The notes under the pieces are model-generated. The model made no database searches, was not told the DNA's origin, and saw only the letters and a list, made by a program, of their open reading frames with translations. Position numbers and translations under genes: made by a program. From Monoplex corrugatus (Eukaryota > Mollusca > Gastropoda > Littorinimorpha > Ranellidae), in contig CM060306.1 in the NCBI GenBank assembly GCA_030674185.1, positions 34,371,981-34,391,980 on the forward strand: a DNA stretch of 20,000 nt. Direction: 5' to 3'. Positions 1-9,239 of this stretch are shown here, one piece after another; within the stretch, counting starts at the first letter, position 1; each line of letters opens with the position of its first letter.

Positions 1-96
1 AAAATTACATCAATACAAATAAGCCATAATGGTAAAAAAGACATCAAAATAATAGAAAACTGGTAAATTTTGATATTGATAATGAGAAGTTTGTGT

Positions 97-120
97 AGAG
101 AGAGAGAGAGAGAGGGGGAG

Positions 121-154
<34 letters not shown>

Positions 155-215
155 AAATGGAGAGAGAGAGAGAGAGGAGAGAGAGGAGAGAGAGAGAAGA
201 GAGAGAGAGAGAGAG
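97..215. repeat. GA-rich microsatellite
   Basis: This is an imperfect (GA)n tract with short G runs, lying in the intron or upstream flank of the PKS. It opens an artificial Arg/Glu reading frame that should not be read as protein. Confidence 0.95.
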
Positions 216-1239
216 TATATACAAGAGTAATGGATTAATGTTTTTTCATCCAGCCATCAACCAATCAGGGTCAGCACTGCAGAAAATTAAGTCAATTTGT
301 CTTCCTACGTGAATTGACATGTGATTTACTTCTGTCTGTACAATCGTGAACACTCTCTTGCAATGTTAAAATAGTTGAAAATAGTTTACAGACATTTTTT
401 ATGTACAGAGAAAACATATCAAATGCTGCACTGATATCAAGCAGAGCGTCAAGAGAGAATTATTTCTGAACTATTTTTGTAATAGACATCTAAGAGACTG
501 AAAAGATTTATTTCTGTACTGGAATCATTCTTGTTTCATTCCTGTATGGCAGATCTCAAGTATACAATTAATAGATGTTTCATTAGATGTGATGGTACAA
601 CCTTGTCAACTATTTTCGAAATGAAAGATAAATTAGAAACAGACCTAAACATTTTCAAATTATTTTGGCTAAGTCCAGATGTTTTCAAGAATGGAGTATC
701 AACTACATCCTCAAACTGCATACAAATTGTGCGTGTAGAAAGAGAAACATTAATCATAGTAGCTATCAGTGGAAATAAATCAGCAAGAACTGTTTAGTGA
801 CAGTCGTGGGGATTGGATCAAGTACATGCACAAAGCTTTTCTGGAAACTTGACATGAACTTCATGCAGAGCACTTCCATTCACTTGTTGAAACACAGAGA
901 GCATGTGACCTTCATAGACTGAAAAGTTTGGAGGATCACGTTTACATGAACCTAACTCACTTCTTATGCGTTGTATGTTTTTAGTAAAACAAATTGAATT
1001 GAAATGCTGAGGTAACTCACATGAAGGAAACAGTTATGGTTGGGCAGGCGTTGTTTTAGAAGTCTAGAAGCTCACTGGAATACATCTGTTCACAAAAGTA
1101 ATTCGTTTCTTTGACAGCTCGAATAATATAAAATACAATTTGTCAAACCCAATTACCTCCACTGCCCCAGCTCATCACTCTTTCTCCGAGCTGCCCTAAT
1201 GTCATCATTCATGGGACAGAGGGATAGTCTCTGAACCTT
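216..1239. other. Gene-free intron or flank sequence
   Basis: This is moderately AT-rich sequence with no recognisable coding homology. The frames at 531-797 (+) and 536-757 (-) overlap each other and resemble nothing known to me. It probably belongs to the intron ending at 2173. Confidence 0.6.
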
Positions 1240-1835
1240 TTTGTAGTAGATGGGGAATGCTGATCAAGGATTTGAAGAAGAGGTCTGTTATAGGTATCAA
1301 CAAGTTTGGGAACAAACAACAACAATGAGAATAGAAAAGTATATAAACTCTTTCCAAAATATCAAAAGAGGGGTAAGGCAAGGATGCGTTCTGTCGCCAA
1401 ATTTGTTTTCACTTTACATACCGTCATGACAAACATAGAAGAATACCATGCCCTGAGATAAAGGTTAGGGGAAAAGTGATAAACAACCTGCGTCATGCAG
1501 GTGACACCCTTTCTGATTGCAGAAAATGAAAAAGACATACACAATCTTGGGAATATAATAAAAATAGAAAGCAGAAAAGAAGAGCAAAAAATAAATAGCG
1601 AGAAGACTGAAGTAATGGTCATCAGCACAAAAATAAGAAATCCTCTCATGTAAAATTACAGTAAATAGCACAACACTGAGACAAATTGATGGATTTAAAT
1701 GTTTGGGAAAATCATCTCACCAGACGACAAATGCACATTAGAAATACCCAGCAGAATTGGCCAAGCTAAAACAGCTTTCAAGAAAATGACAGGCTTTCTT
1801 ACGAACAAATGCCTATCAATTATTACATCAGGAGG
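1240..1835 (+). mobile_element. Decayed non-LTR retrotransposon fragment (reverse transcriptase), RTE-like
   Basis: Pieces of one reverse transcriptase follow in the correct order but in different frames. They are IKRGVRQGCVLSPNLFSLY (1361-1417), then IKVRGKVINNLRHAGDT (about 1458-1508) where the catalytic YADD has become HAGD, then INSEKTEVMVISTK, and then the thumb piece from FKCLG through IISPDDKCTLEIPSRIGQAK to LTNKCLSI. Several stops and frameshifts separate them. The thumb pattern is common in RTE-like or so-called endonuclease-reverse transcriptase elements. It lies in the PKS intron in sense orientation. It is clearly dead and truncated at both ends. Confidence 0.85.
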
Positions 1836-1916
1836 AACAGACATGTTCATTTATTGTATAGTGAACAGACATTTGCATATATGTATTGTATAGATCATAT
1901 ATGTATTATTATACTA

Positions 1917-1991
<75 letters not shown>
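1917..1991. repeat. (ATCT)n tetranucleotide microsatellite
   Basis: This is a pure run of about 18 ATCT units followed by degenerate copies to about 2030. It is intronic. Confidence 0.97.
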
Positions 1992-2040
1992 ATATCTATC
2001 ATCATCTATCTATATCTACCTATATATCTATATTATGTAT

Positions 2041-2104
2041 GCACACACACACACACACATATATATGTATATATATATGTGTGTGATGTATGTATGTGTG
2101 GTGT

Positions 2105-2159
<55 letters not shown>

Positions 2160-2168
2160 TGTGTGTGT
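2041..2168. repeat. Compound (CA)n-(TA)n-(TG)n microsatellite
   Basis: A CA run (2041-2058) passes through alternating TA/TG steps into a long TG run (about 2107-2168). The CA and TG arms are complementary, so the single strand could fold into a hairpin, and the alternating purine-pyrimidine duplex favours Z-DNA. The tract ends four bases before the splice acceptor AG. Confidence 0.95.
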
Positions 2169-2173
2169 CACAG
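2095..2173 (+). promoter_or_regulatory. 3' splice site with (TG)n in place of a polypyrimidine tract
   Basis: The acceptor is CACAG ending at 2173, directly followed by the KS GTGT motif in the right phase. The preceding 75 bases (2095-2169) contain no adenine and are almost pure TG repeat, so the branch-point A must lie at 2094 or further upstream. A TACTAAT resembling a branch point is at about 1912-1918, far upstream. The site is inferred from homology phase and the AG, not from transcripts. Confidence 0.65.
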
Positions 2174-2530
2174 GCACAGGCACCCCTGCAGGAGATCCAG
2201 TCGAAGTGAACGCACTGGGATCGTTCTTCACTGAGAAAGGGTGTCTACGTGAACGTCACATCGGGTCTGTGAAGACCAACATTGGACACACAGAGTCTGC
2301 CGCAGGCGTTTTGGGTCTGATTAAGGTACTGTTAATGATGGAGCATAACATGATTGTACCGTCCTTACATTGTGACCGTGTCAACCCCAAAATCGATCTA
2401 AAAAGTCATGGCTTTGTCATTCCCAAAAAAACTCTTCTGTGGACCAATCCCCACAAAGTTGCTGCTTGTAACTCGTTCGGGTTTGGAGGTAGCAACTCAC
2501 ATGCTGTTGTTACATCTTACACATCACAAG
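2174..2530 (+). other. Ketosynthase (KS) domain, C-terminal part
   Basis: This encodes the C-terminal part of a condensing enzyme. It opens inside the HGTGT motif (GTGT at 2174-2184, followed by PAGDPVE), so the first catalytic His codon and the active Cys are on missing exons. The second catalytic His is present in KTNIGHTE (His codon 2287-2289), and the domain closes with the typical FGFGGSNSHAVV. The frame is clean here. These motifs are diagnostic of FAS/PKS ketosynthases. Their complete conservation argues against long decay. Confidence 0.93.
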
Positions 2531-5500
2531 TTTCAAAACAAACACCGGGGAAAAGAACAGGTTGCATTGTCTGCTTTTCTGGAAAGACACTGAAAGCTCT
2601 CAAGAACAGTCTTGAGGATTTCTGCAATGACGACGAAATACCTCTCTTGAATATCCATGAGTTTCTTACACCAGTACAGCACGGCGTGATCACTACCCTT
2701 TCAGAACAACGTTCATCGTTGAAGACATGGATGAACTGACAGTCACTGTAAGAGAAAAATTGACCCGTAATCGGTGGAATCCACCAACTCCTGGTCATTT
2801 GAACACTGTCTTTGTTTTTTGTGGTATGGGCACAGCATGGGATGGGATGTGTCGTCAGCTGCTGAATGAACATCAGATCTTCAGAGACACTTTGCAGGAA
2901 GTGGACAGGCATCTGTCTACCTTTGTGTCCTGGTCTCTTACAGAAAGATTGCAACAGGAAAATCTTTCTGAAGACGCTGTCTTGGCCCCAATCGCCATCT
3001 TTGCCTGCCAGGTTGGCCTGGCTGCTGTGTGGCGTAGTCTTGGGGTCCACCCAAGTTGTGTCGTGGGTCAGAGCATCGGCGAAATTGCCGCTGCACATAC
3101 TGCAGGTTGTCTGACATTATATGATGCCGTGAAAATCATTTATCATCGCAGTCAGTTGCTGTCTGAGGTCACTGGTGGAGCTATGATAGTAGTTCAGAAT
3201 GTGGAGATCAGCAAAGTGAAACAGGTCCTGAGTGCACTGAATGACAAAGCCAGTATTGCCCTTGAATACAGCCCTAAGCGTGTGCCATCAGTGCCGACTC
3301 TGAGACCTTGCAAAACTTACGATCACAGCTTGTCTCTGAGCTCAAGTCCGCTCATAAAGACATGAGGCTGGTGGACCTGGACGTACGCGTTGCCTATCAC
3401 AGCCCTCATGTTAAAACAGCTGCTGACAAGCTGAAGAAACTGATCAATGGAGTCACACCTCGAGCTCCCGTAGTCCCATTTCTTTCAACCGTCACTGGGC
3501 ATACTGTTCAAGACTCCCTCCAGTCTGGGCACTGGGTTGACAATGTCAAAAAACCCGTTTTGTTTCATCAAGCCATGATGGAATCAGTGTCCAGCAAAAC
3601 TTCATCTGGTACAATCTTTGTAGAAGTTGGTCCAAAGCCTGTTCTCCGTGCTCATATGAATGATTTGTTTCCAGATGGGCAGCACACAACTGTTCCATCC
3701 ATCACTAAACAATCAGAGATGAAGTGTCTGTACCAGAGTGTTGCAACGCTGTATGAGCATGGAGTGGACATTGACTGGAAGAATCTGCCAACACGTGGAA
3801 ACAAAGTAACAGCAGTACCAAGATACTCGTTTGACAAGAAACACCTGAAAGAAGAAACAGAACAAGAGCTTGTCCACTACACTGGCTGTAACCCATACCG
3901 GAAGAATCATTTGTTGTCTACCCAACAGAAACACCCAAAGACTTGTTTATGCTTCTGTTGTCTCCTCTGACCATTGCATCAGTCTACCAGCATGTTGTCT
4001 TGGGAAAGATTGTCGTTCCTGGGGCCTTGTATGCAGAATGTGGCTTTGCATTGGCCAGATACATTTTCACTCATATACACGTGTCTGTGTCTGTAGAATT
4101 CCTGCAACTTCTTCCTCTCAAGAGAAATGAGAGCATTGGTGTAGAAATATTGCCAGTACGGTCAGAAGCCAAGGAAAATCACTTTGTCGTTCAGAAAAAC
4201 GATAGAAAATTCGCATCTGTTAGTTTGACAGAGACTGAACCAAGATCCAGAGAACTCTTCAACTTAAGTGCTGTTCGTTCGAATTGTACAGAGGAGGTCA
4301 ATAAAGCCACAATCTACAACTCTCTGAAAAAGTACGGCTTTGAATATGGAACAGCGTTTTCACTCTTGACACATGCATACAGAAACCCCTCTGAATGTTT
4401 GGCTACACTTGAACTGCATGAAAGTGTCATTTCTGAGATGGCAGATACGATTATACATCCTTGCATTCTGGACTGCATGTTGCAATCTACCGTTCTTGTT
4501 CTAGGAGGTAACAGCAACAGAACTGCTGTCAAAGAGATGCTCCCAAAGTCCATAGGAGGACTTGTTGTTACTGGTCCTATGGAACCAATGATGCACGTCC
4601 ATGCGATACTGAAATTCACAGGTTCCAACACCTTTCTGTTCCAGCTGAAACTGTTGTCTTCACAAGGTCATGTCATTGCTATGGTGCCAGAGTTCACGAT
4701 TCAGGCCTTGACTTCACACGAACAGAAAACAGTGCCAGACATGCTGGCTGTTCACTGGGAAAAGATTAAGGATATTCCTGAAGATGATCTCGTAAATGAA
4801 ACTCAAGAGCACAAGAGAAAAGTTCTGGTGATCAGCAAGAACAAAAACATTGGTGTGGATAGCTGCATAAGTCATGTCATGTATGATAGCAACGACAAAG
4901 CGCTGAATCTGAAGGAAACCCTGCAAACACTTCTGAGCACAAAAGCAATTGACGCAATCGTTCTGATCGTGCCAACAGGTGAATACCTAAACAAATCAGC
5001 AGATGTTACCCAGTCAAAAGTAATCAACCTGTGTCTTCTACTTCAGAGCGTGTTTATCGTCCTTAATGATCAGTCGTTGCGCACACCAGTCTTCATGTGT
5101 ACATTTAATGCGTGGCCTTCACCTGTTGGTACTCAAACAAGAGATGTCAACCCCACAGTTACAGCTCTATGGGGGCTGCTCAGGACTGTAATAGACGAGC
5201 ATGTGTACTCTGACATTGTTGGAGTGGAATTACACACTGCGCCAGATGATCTCAACAGTCAGTCACTCCAGAGACTCTTAGATATCTTGATGATGGATGA
5301 AGACTTAGCTGACTATCCTGAGATCTTGATTACAAAGAATGCAATCTACGCCAACCAGGTTGTTCCAGTTGGGTCTTCATTAACGTTACCAGAGAACAGA
5401 CCAAGTCTGATGACTAGAATGAAGGATGTAAGTGGCAGAGCAATGCTGCTGTCAAAAACAACCTCCAGCCTGACTGAACTACATGCTGTCAGCCAGGAAG

Positions 5501-7461
5501 CACCATCGTCTTGCAATTATCGTGCAAGTTTGAGAACTCATACTTTCGCCATACCACCAGAGGCACTTTTCAATACAACAGTGTCTTCTGACCATTTGTT
5601 GCCAAAGACAATGAAGCACAGTTCAGACTACGTGGTCATGGCTTTGGAAGTGACTGGTCATGCCACAGACGGATCAGGTCCAGAATTGGCGAGTTGTGGA
5701 CCTCTAATTGTTGGCCCAGAAGTGTCCATATCTATGGATGCCACGCTGACCACCGCTTCAATCCCACAGTATCAGACTGGAGACTTCTGCAAGCTTGTTT
5801 TTTTTTGGAGTTTGGTGGCCAGAATTTCAACCAAGCAGTTCACAGTATTTGCTTCCAGCAAAACCAAGCACCTTGCTGAACTTCTAAAACTTCTCTCATG
5901 CAATGACACCAAGAGGAAGGATACTGACGTTAACATAGTTCTGATTGAGGATATGAAAGTTGATACACACTACTACCAGACACTGCTTTCTCTGAATCTT
6001 ATTGACGTAGATACAATGTCTGTGATTGCTAAACATTGGTGTTTCTCACACACTCTGGTCAGCCTTTCGTGTCTGGTCACCAAAGATCTACAAGCCTACT
6101 TGGCTTGCACCCTCCCTGATACACAGCTGAATCTTCTCGACACACAGCTCATGTTTCAACAATGCCATCTGAAATCTGTCATCCCCGACATAAAGGAATG
6201 GATCCGGAAAAACACAACTCTCATGTCGGTTGTATGCCAGCATCTTCATTTTAAAGATGAAACAGGTCGTCTTGATGGAGGCATTCTTGATCTTCTACAG
6301 TTTCGCAGGTGGAATCTCCCAACTCTATCTGTGCAACTTGTAAATGACAAATTATTTCGGAAGGATGGAGCATACATTATAGTCGGTGGACTGACGGGCT
6401 TAGGAAGTTTCTTTGTGGAGTTTCTAGCACAGAACAATGCTGGGTACATCGCCATCATTAATAGGCGGGCTCCATCTTCAGAGCAGACGTCTAACATACA
6501 AAATCTTGCTCATCAATTCGATTGCAAGATCAAGTCATTCCAAGCTGACGTTTCCTCCATGAAGTCTCTCCAAGAGGTCCTGCAACTTGTGTCACAGGAA
6601 TGGTCTCAGAAAGGTGTCTTGAGAGGAATATTCACAGGAGCTGCTGTTCTTCAGGATGGTTTCTTTCCAGCAATGGAACGGTCCACTTTTGAAAAGGTAT
6701 TGACTCCAAAAGTCCAGGGAACATGGAATCTCCATCAGCTGACCAAACACTTGTCCTTGGACTACTTTGTCATGCACTCTTCAGTGGCCTCAGTACTTGG
6801 CAATCTGGGTCAGGCCAACTACTCGGCAGGCAATGCATTCCTTGATGGACTGGCCTTCCACCGTCGTTATCACGGACTAGCAGCCCAGAGCATTAACTGG
6901 GGCCCCCTGGACACAGGACTGTTGGACAATCAAGACGTACTGAAGCAAAAACTGGACGCCATGGGATTTCATCTGACAAGCAAACAAGAGATAAGGGAAG
7001 CTATCTTGGCGCTCATGCTGCTGAATTGGACACAAAGCATTCCTGTTAGTTTGAACCGGGAGCTATATGCAAACCGGATTCGAGGCACAACATTGCAATG
7101 TCTAGCTAAACGATTTGAACATCTGCTGTCCGGACCTTCACAGGATAAAGGTAATTTAGAGCTTGAGATGGAGGATGCAGAGAAGATCAGGTTTCTGCCA
7201 CCTCCTCAGCGTCTTCAGGCATACGAGGATTTTGTTCAAGTTGTGAGCACCCGTATTCTAAGTGTGGACATTACACGTGTTGGCAGAGACGTCAATTTGT
7301 TTGACTTGGGATTGGATTCAGTCACTGGCATGATGATGATCAGTGTGATAGAGCGCGGCACAACATTCAAGCTGTCTGCTGTCACTGTGCTGGCGGAAGA
7401 GGTGACAGTTGCTTCTATTGCCCAGGTTCTTGATGACTTTGCTAGTGAAGCATCTCAGTGA
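2174..7461 (+). CDS. Animal FAS-like type I polyketide synthase, 3' part (partial, three apparent frameshifts)
   Basis: This is a multidomain iterative synthase expected to condense malonyl- or methylmalonyl-CoA units on an ACP-bound chain in the cytosol. The visible domains are KS C-terminus, AT, DH, structural KR half, ER-like remnant, catalytic KR and ACP. About 1,760 codons are present; the KS N-terminus with its active Cys lies upstream, outside the window. Reading starts at the acceptor AG (2172-2173), where the first codon of the GTGT motif is split after its first base. The frame changes near 2661, 3277 and 3897, each time as if one base were missing, and is then uninterrupted to TGA at 7459-7461. 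There is no intron in 5.3 kb. The layout without thioesterase resembles the animal FAS-like PKS group known from sacoglossan and other molluscs, rather than metazoan FAS. Family assignment is confident; the product is unknown. It may be a recent pseudogene if the shifts are real. Confidence 0.88.
2661..3870 (+). other. KS-AT linker and acyltransferase (AT) domain, two frames
   Basis: This domain loads the extender unit from CoA onto the ACP. The frame opening at 2661 gives the linker motif YTSTARRDHYPFR, then the AT start FVFCGMGTAWDGM and the nucleophile motif GQSIGE (Ser codon 3072-3074). After a one-base shift near 3277 the AT continues with ISADSETLQNLRSQL and the VAYHS motif, whose His codon is 3398-3400. 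It ends with FVEVGPKPVLRAHM and a post-AT linker. Active-site residues are intact across both frames. The VAYH tetrad sits where modular PKSs carry HAFH (malonyl) or YASH (methylmalonyl), so substrate choice cannot be read from it. Confidence 0.87.
3892..4740 (+). other. Dehydratase (DH) domain, double hot-dog
   Basis: This domain removes water from the beta-hydroxyacyl intermediate. The frame is open from 3892, just after an in-frame TAA at 3889-3891 that belongs to the alternative frame. The first hot-dog has the catalytic pattern HxxxGxxxxP (HVVLGKIVVP, His codon 3991-3993) followed by GALYAE. The second contains YGTAF and the catalytic Asp in LDCMLQ (Asp codon 4471-4473). The domain ends near LAVHW, the usual DH-to-KR transition. 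Both catalytic residues are present, so activity is plausible. Confidence 0.87.
4800..5370 (+). other. Structural (non-catalytic) KR subdomain
   Basis: After the DH, the segment starting KVLVISKN resembles the truncated Rossmann half that precedes the catalytic KR in PKSs and FAS. It includes the helix VTALWGLLRTVIDEH (about 5158-5202) and the strand IVGVELH, typical of this subdomain. It has no active-site residues and is thought to stabilise the KR. It follows the DH by only about 20-30 residues, so there is no room for the C-methyltransferase or pseudo-methyltransferase found here in metazoan FAS and fungal reducing PKSs. Confidence 0.68.
5395..6330 (+). other. Degenerate enoylreductase-like segment
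   Basis: About 310 residues fill the slot and match the usual length of an enoylreductase between the two KR halves. A faint medium-chain-reductase signature remains: YVVMALEVTG, then the ASIPQYQT stretch (codons about 5758-5784), which resembles the A-x-IP...T substrate-side motif of ERs. The glycine-rich NADPH-binding loop (GGVG type) is absent; VFFWSLVARISTKQFTVFA runs almost directly into SKTKHLAELLK. I infer a loss of reductase function, leaving a scaffold. Such a synthase would leave double bonds in its product. The ER identity is by position, length and these weak motifs. Confidence 0.6.
6355..7085 (+). other. Ketoreductase (KR) domain, catalytic
   Basis: This is an NADPH-dependent reductase of the beta-keto intermediate. 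The nucleotide-binding motif VGGLTGLG lies at about 6382-6405. The short-chain-dehydrogenase catalytic set is complete: Lys in LTPKVQG, Ser in HSSVAS (codon 6781-6783), Tyr in QANYSAGNAFLD (codon 6820-6822) and the Asn four residues later. The NWGPLDTG motif follows near 6895. All key residues are intact, so this domain should be active if the protein is made. Confidence 0.92.
7195..7461 (+). other. Acyl carrier protein (ACP) domain and C-terminus
   Basis: This is the carrier domain that tethers the growing chain through phosphopantetheine. The attachment site is Ser in DLGLDSVTGMM (Ser codon 7318-7320). It is followed by the expected helix and the EEVTVASIAQVLDDF end. The stop comes about 45 residues after the Ser, so no thioesterase or reductase release domain is fused. 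Release would have to be spontaneous, for example by pyrone formation, or by a separate enzyme. Confidence 0.92.
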
Positions 7462-8486
7462 ATGCAATGTTTATTGTTTCAGTGTCCTTCTGTTCATGGT
7501 TCATGAGTTTCTGCGGGAGTTTGGTATGGAAGTTTGTTCGGTACATTTACAATGACGATGCTCACTGTAATAAGCAGATGTTATATTTCTAGGTTGTGTT
7601 TATGGTCGGTGTCTTGATGATTTTGCTGTTGATGTATCATAAGGAGTACAGTTTTTATTGTTTCAGCATCTTTCAGCTTATGATTACGCATGGAGTCTCT
7701 TTTGTGATGGATATACATGTATGTGCTCAGGTGATAATACCTACTGCGATGATAAGCTGCTATATTTTTCTTGTTTATGCAATGTTTTCTTATATCTTTT
7801 TTTACATCAAAGTCTAGAGATTTACTGATTTTCGTCTTCTGTTTATATCTTTTCGTTTACAACATAGTTCCCTAGGTATTTTTTTTCATATCGAACTTCT
7901 CAAAATACTTTTCATCTCAGCTGTCTTACCAGCTGCATCAGTTTGGAAAATTTGTAGTATGCTGATATGACATCTATCAGACTTTCATATGCGTATCAAC
8001 TATTACAGCCATTGACACAGTTATATTGCGTTTATGTGTATCTTAAGAATTATGTCAATTTTGGATCCTACCCATCCCATGGCATTATTGGCATCAGTGC
8101 CCGTGGAATTCATTCCAAGATAGGAGACGTTAGATTCAGAAATGGAAACTGAAACTAAAGCATTTGATCTGTCAGATATTCATTGGCTGACAATGTGTGC
8201 CCCGATTGATGACTTCTGATGAGACATCAAATCACCAGGGAAAGGCACAAAACAACTGTCAACAAAATAATTTCGACTTGTCTTTGAAGAATTTTCCTTT
8301 ATCCCACAAAGCGTGCAATGGGACATTTCTTATACATGCATTTGGATTAATGAACAGCTTTGTCAATTCGTGAAATATGATAAAAATGTTTCATTAGCAT
8401 TTGTTTTTCTGTGCTTACATTTTCGATAATTCATTCTAGTCTTTGAAAAGAAACGCATGAACAAATGAAGGTTTATCAAATAAAAT
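7462..8486 (+). other. PKS 3' flank / probable 3' UTR
   Basis: This AT-rich stretch follows the PKS stop and has no coding homology. The first canonical AATAAA that I find downstream is at about 8479-8484, which would imply a 3' UTR of roughly 1 kb. Where the transcript really ends is unknown. Small frames at 7596-7817 and 7967-8152 look like chance. Confidence 0.4.
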
Positions 8487-9239
8487 GATGACTAATCAAA
8501 TGTTAAAATACTTGTCATGATGTAGATTTCTGGCAATAGCATAGATGATTTTGTGCACCACTACGGTTCTTAAAATCACATACATTTGTTTTGAATGAAG
8601 ACAACATGGTCTTTACTGTATTGAGCTCAGTGAATATATACACGGTGTAAAGCTTGTTTTGAAGAATCTAGTTTAAGAGCCTTGTTTTTGAGTGACTTGC
8701 TTGTTCATTTATTCTACCTTTTTACATTGAAGGAATGGTATCGTTTGTTCATATCAGATATATATCATGTCTTAATTTCTCATTCAATTGCTTGATTTGT
8801 ACAGATTTTATTGTGTTGTTTTCATTGTGATTGCCAAAATAGTATTTGATTTTGAGTGATTAGTATCCAATTTTGACCAATGAAGAAACTGTTATCTTTG
8901 GTTGTTGTTTTCTACCTTTGGTCAATGTGCAACGGACTTTTGTTTTAAAACAACTCTTATCTTACGTGTCAAGGGACTTGTCTTGTCACCATAGACAGTC
9001 TGTTGTTTCTTTCTTTTGATTGTGGTCTTAACACGGTCAGCAGTTCTTCGTTAGGACATGTAATCATATTTAGAGAAGGGATTTCAGCAAAAGTCAATTC
9101 TAAGTGGTATATCACCCTTCCAGATTCATCACGTCCACATTTTGCAATCATCTGCTTCTGAATAGCATATTTTGTATAGAATATTTGAGTAGAAGTCTGG
9201 TTGTCTTCTGTTGTTTTTATTGCTTGTTTTTGTGATGTA
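8487..9239. other. AT-rich intergenic sequence
   Basis: There are no recognisable genes. A 93-codon minus-strand frame at 8969-9250 has no motif I recognise and runs up to the minisatellite. It is left uncalled. Confidence 0.55.

Noticed and set aside
70..312. Arg/Glu-rich open frame
   Set aside because: It is the translation of a GA microsatellite; no flanking coding signal.
1809..2173. Frames of repeated ISIYLS and VCVCV reading into the KS domain
   Set aside because: They come from ATCT and TG microsatellites. The KS homology starts at the splice acceptor, so the upstream residues are intron.
2655..3905. Programmed ribosomal frameshifting in the PKS
   Set aside because: There are three separate shifts without a common slippery sequence. 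Sequencing error or mutation explains them more simply.
5790..5810. T9 run in the PKS as a possible fourth frameshift
   Set aside because: The frame continues with ER-like and KR homology on both sides, so the run length is consistent with an intact frame.
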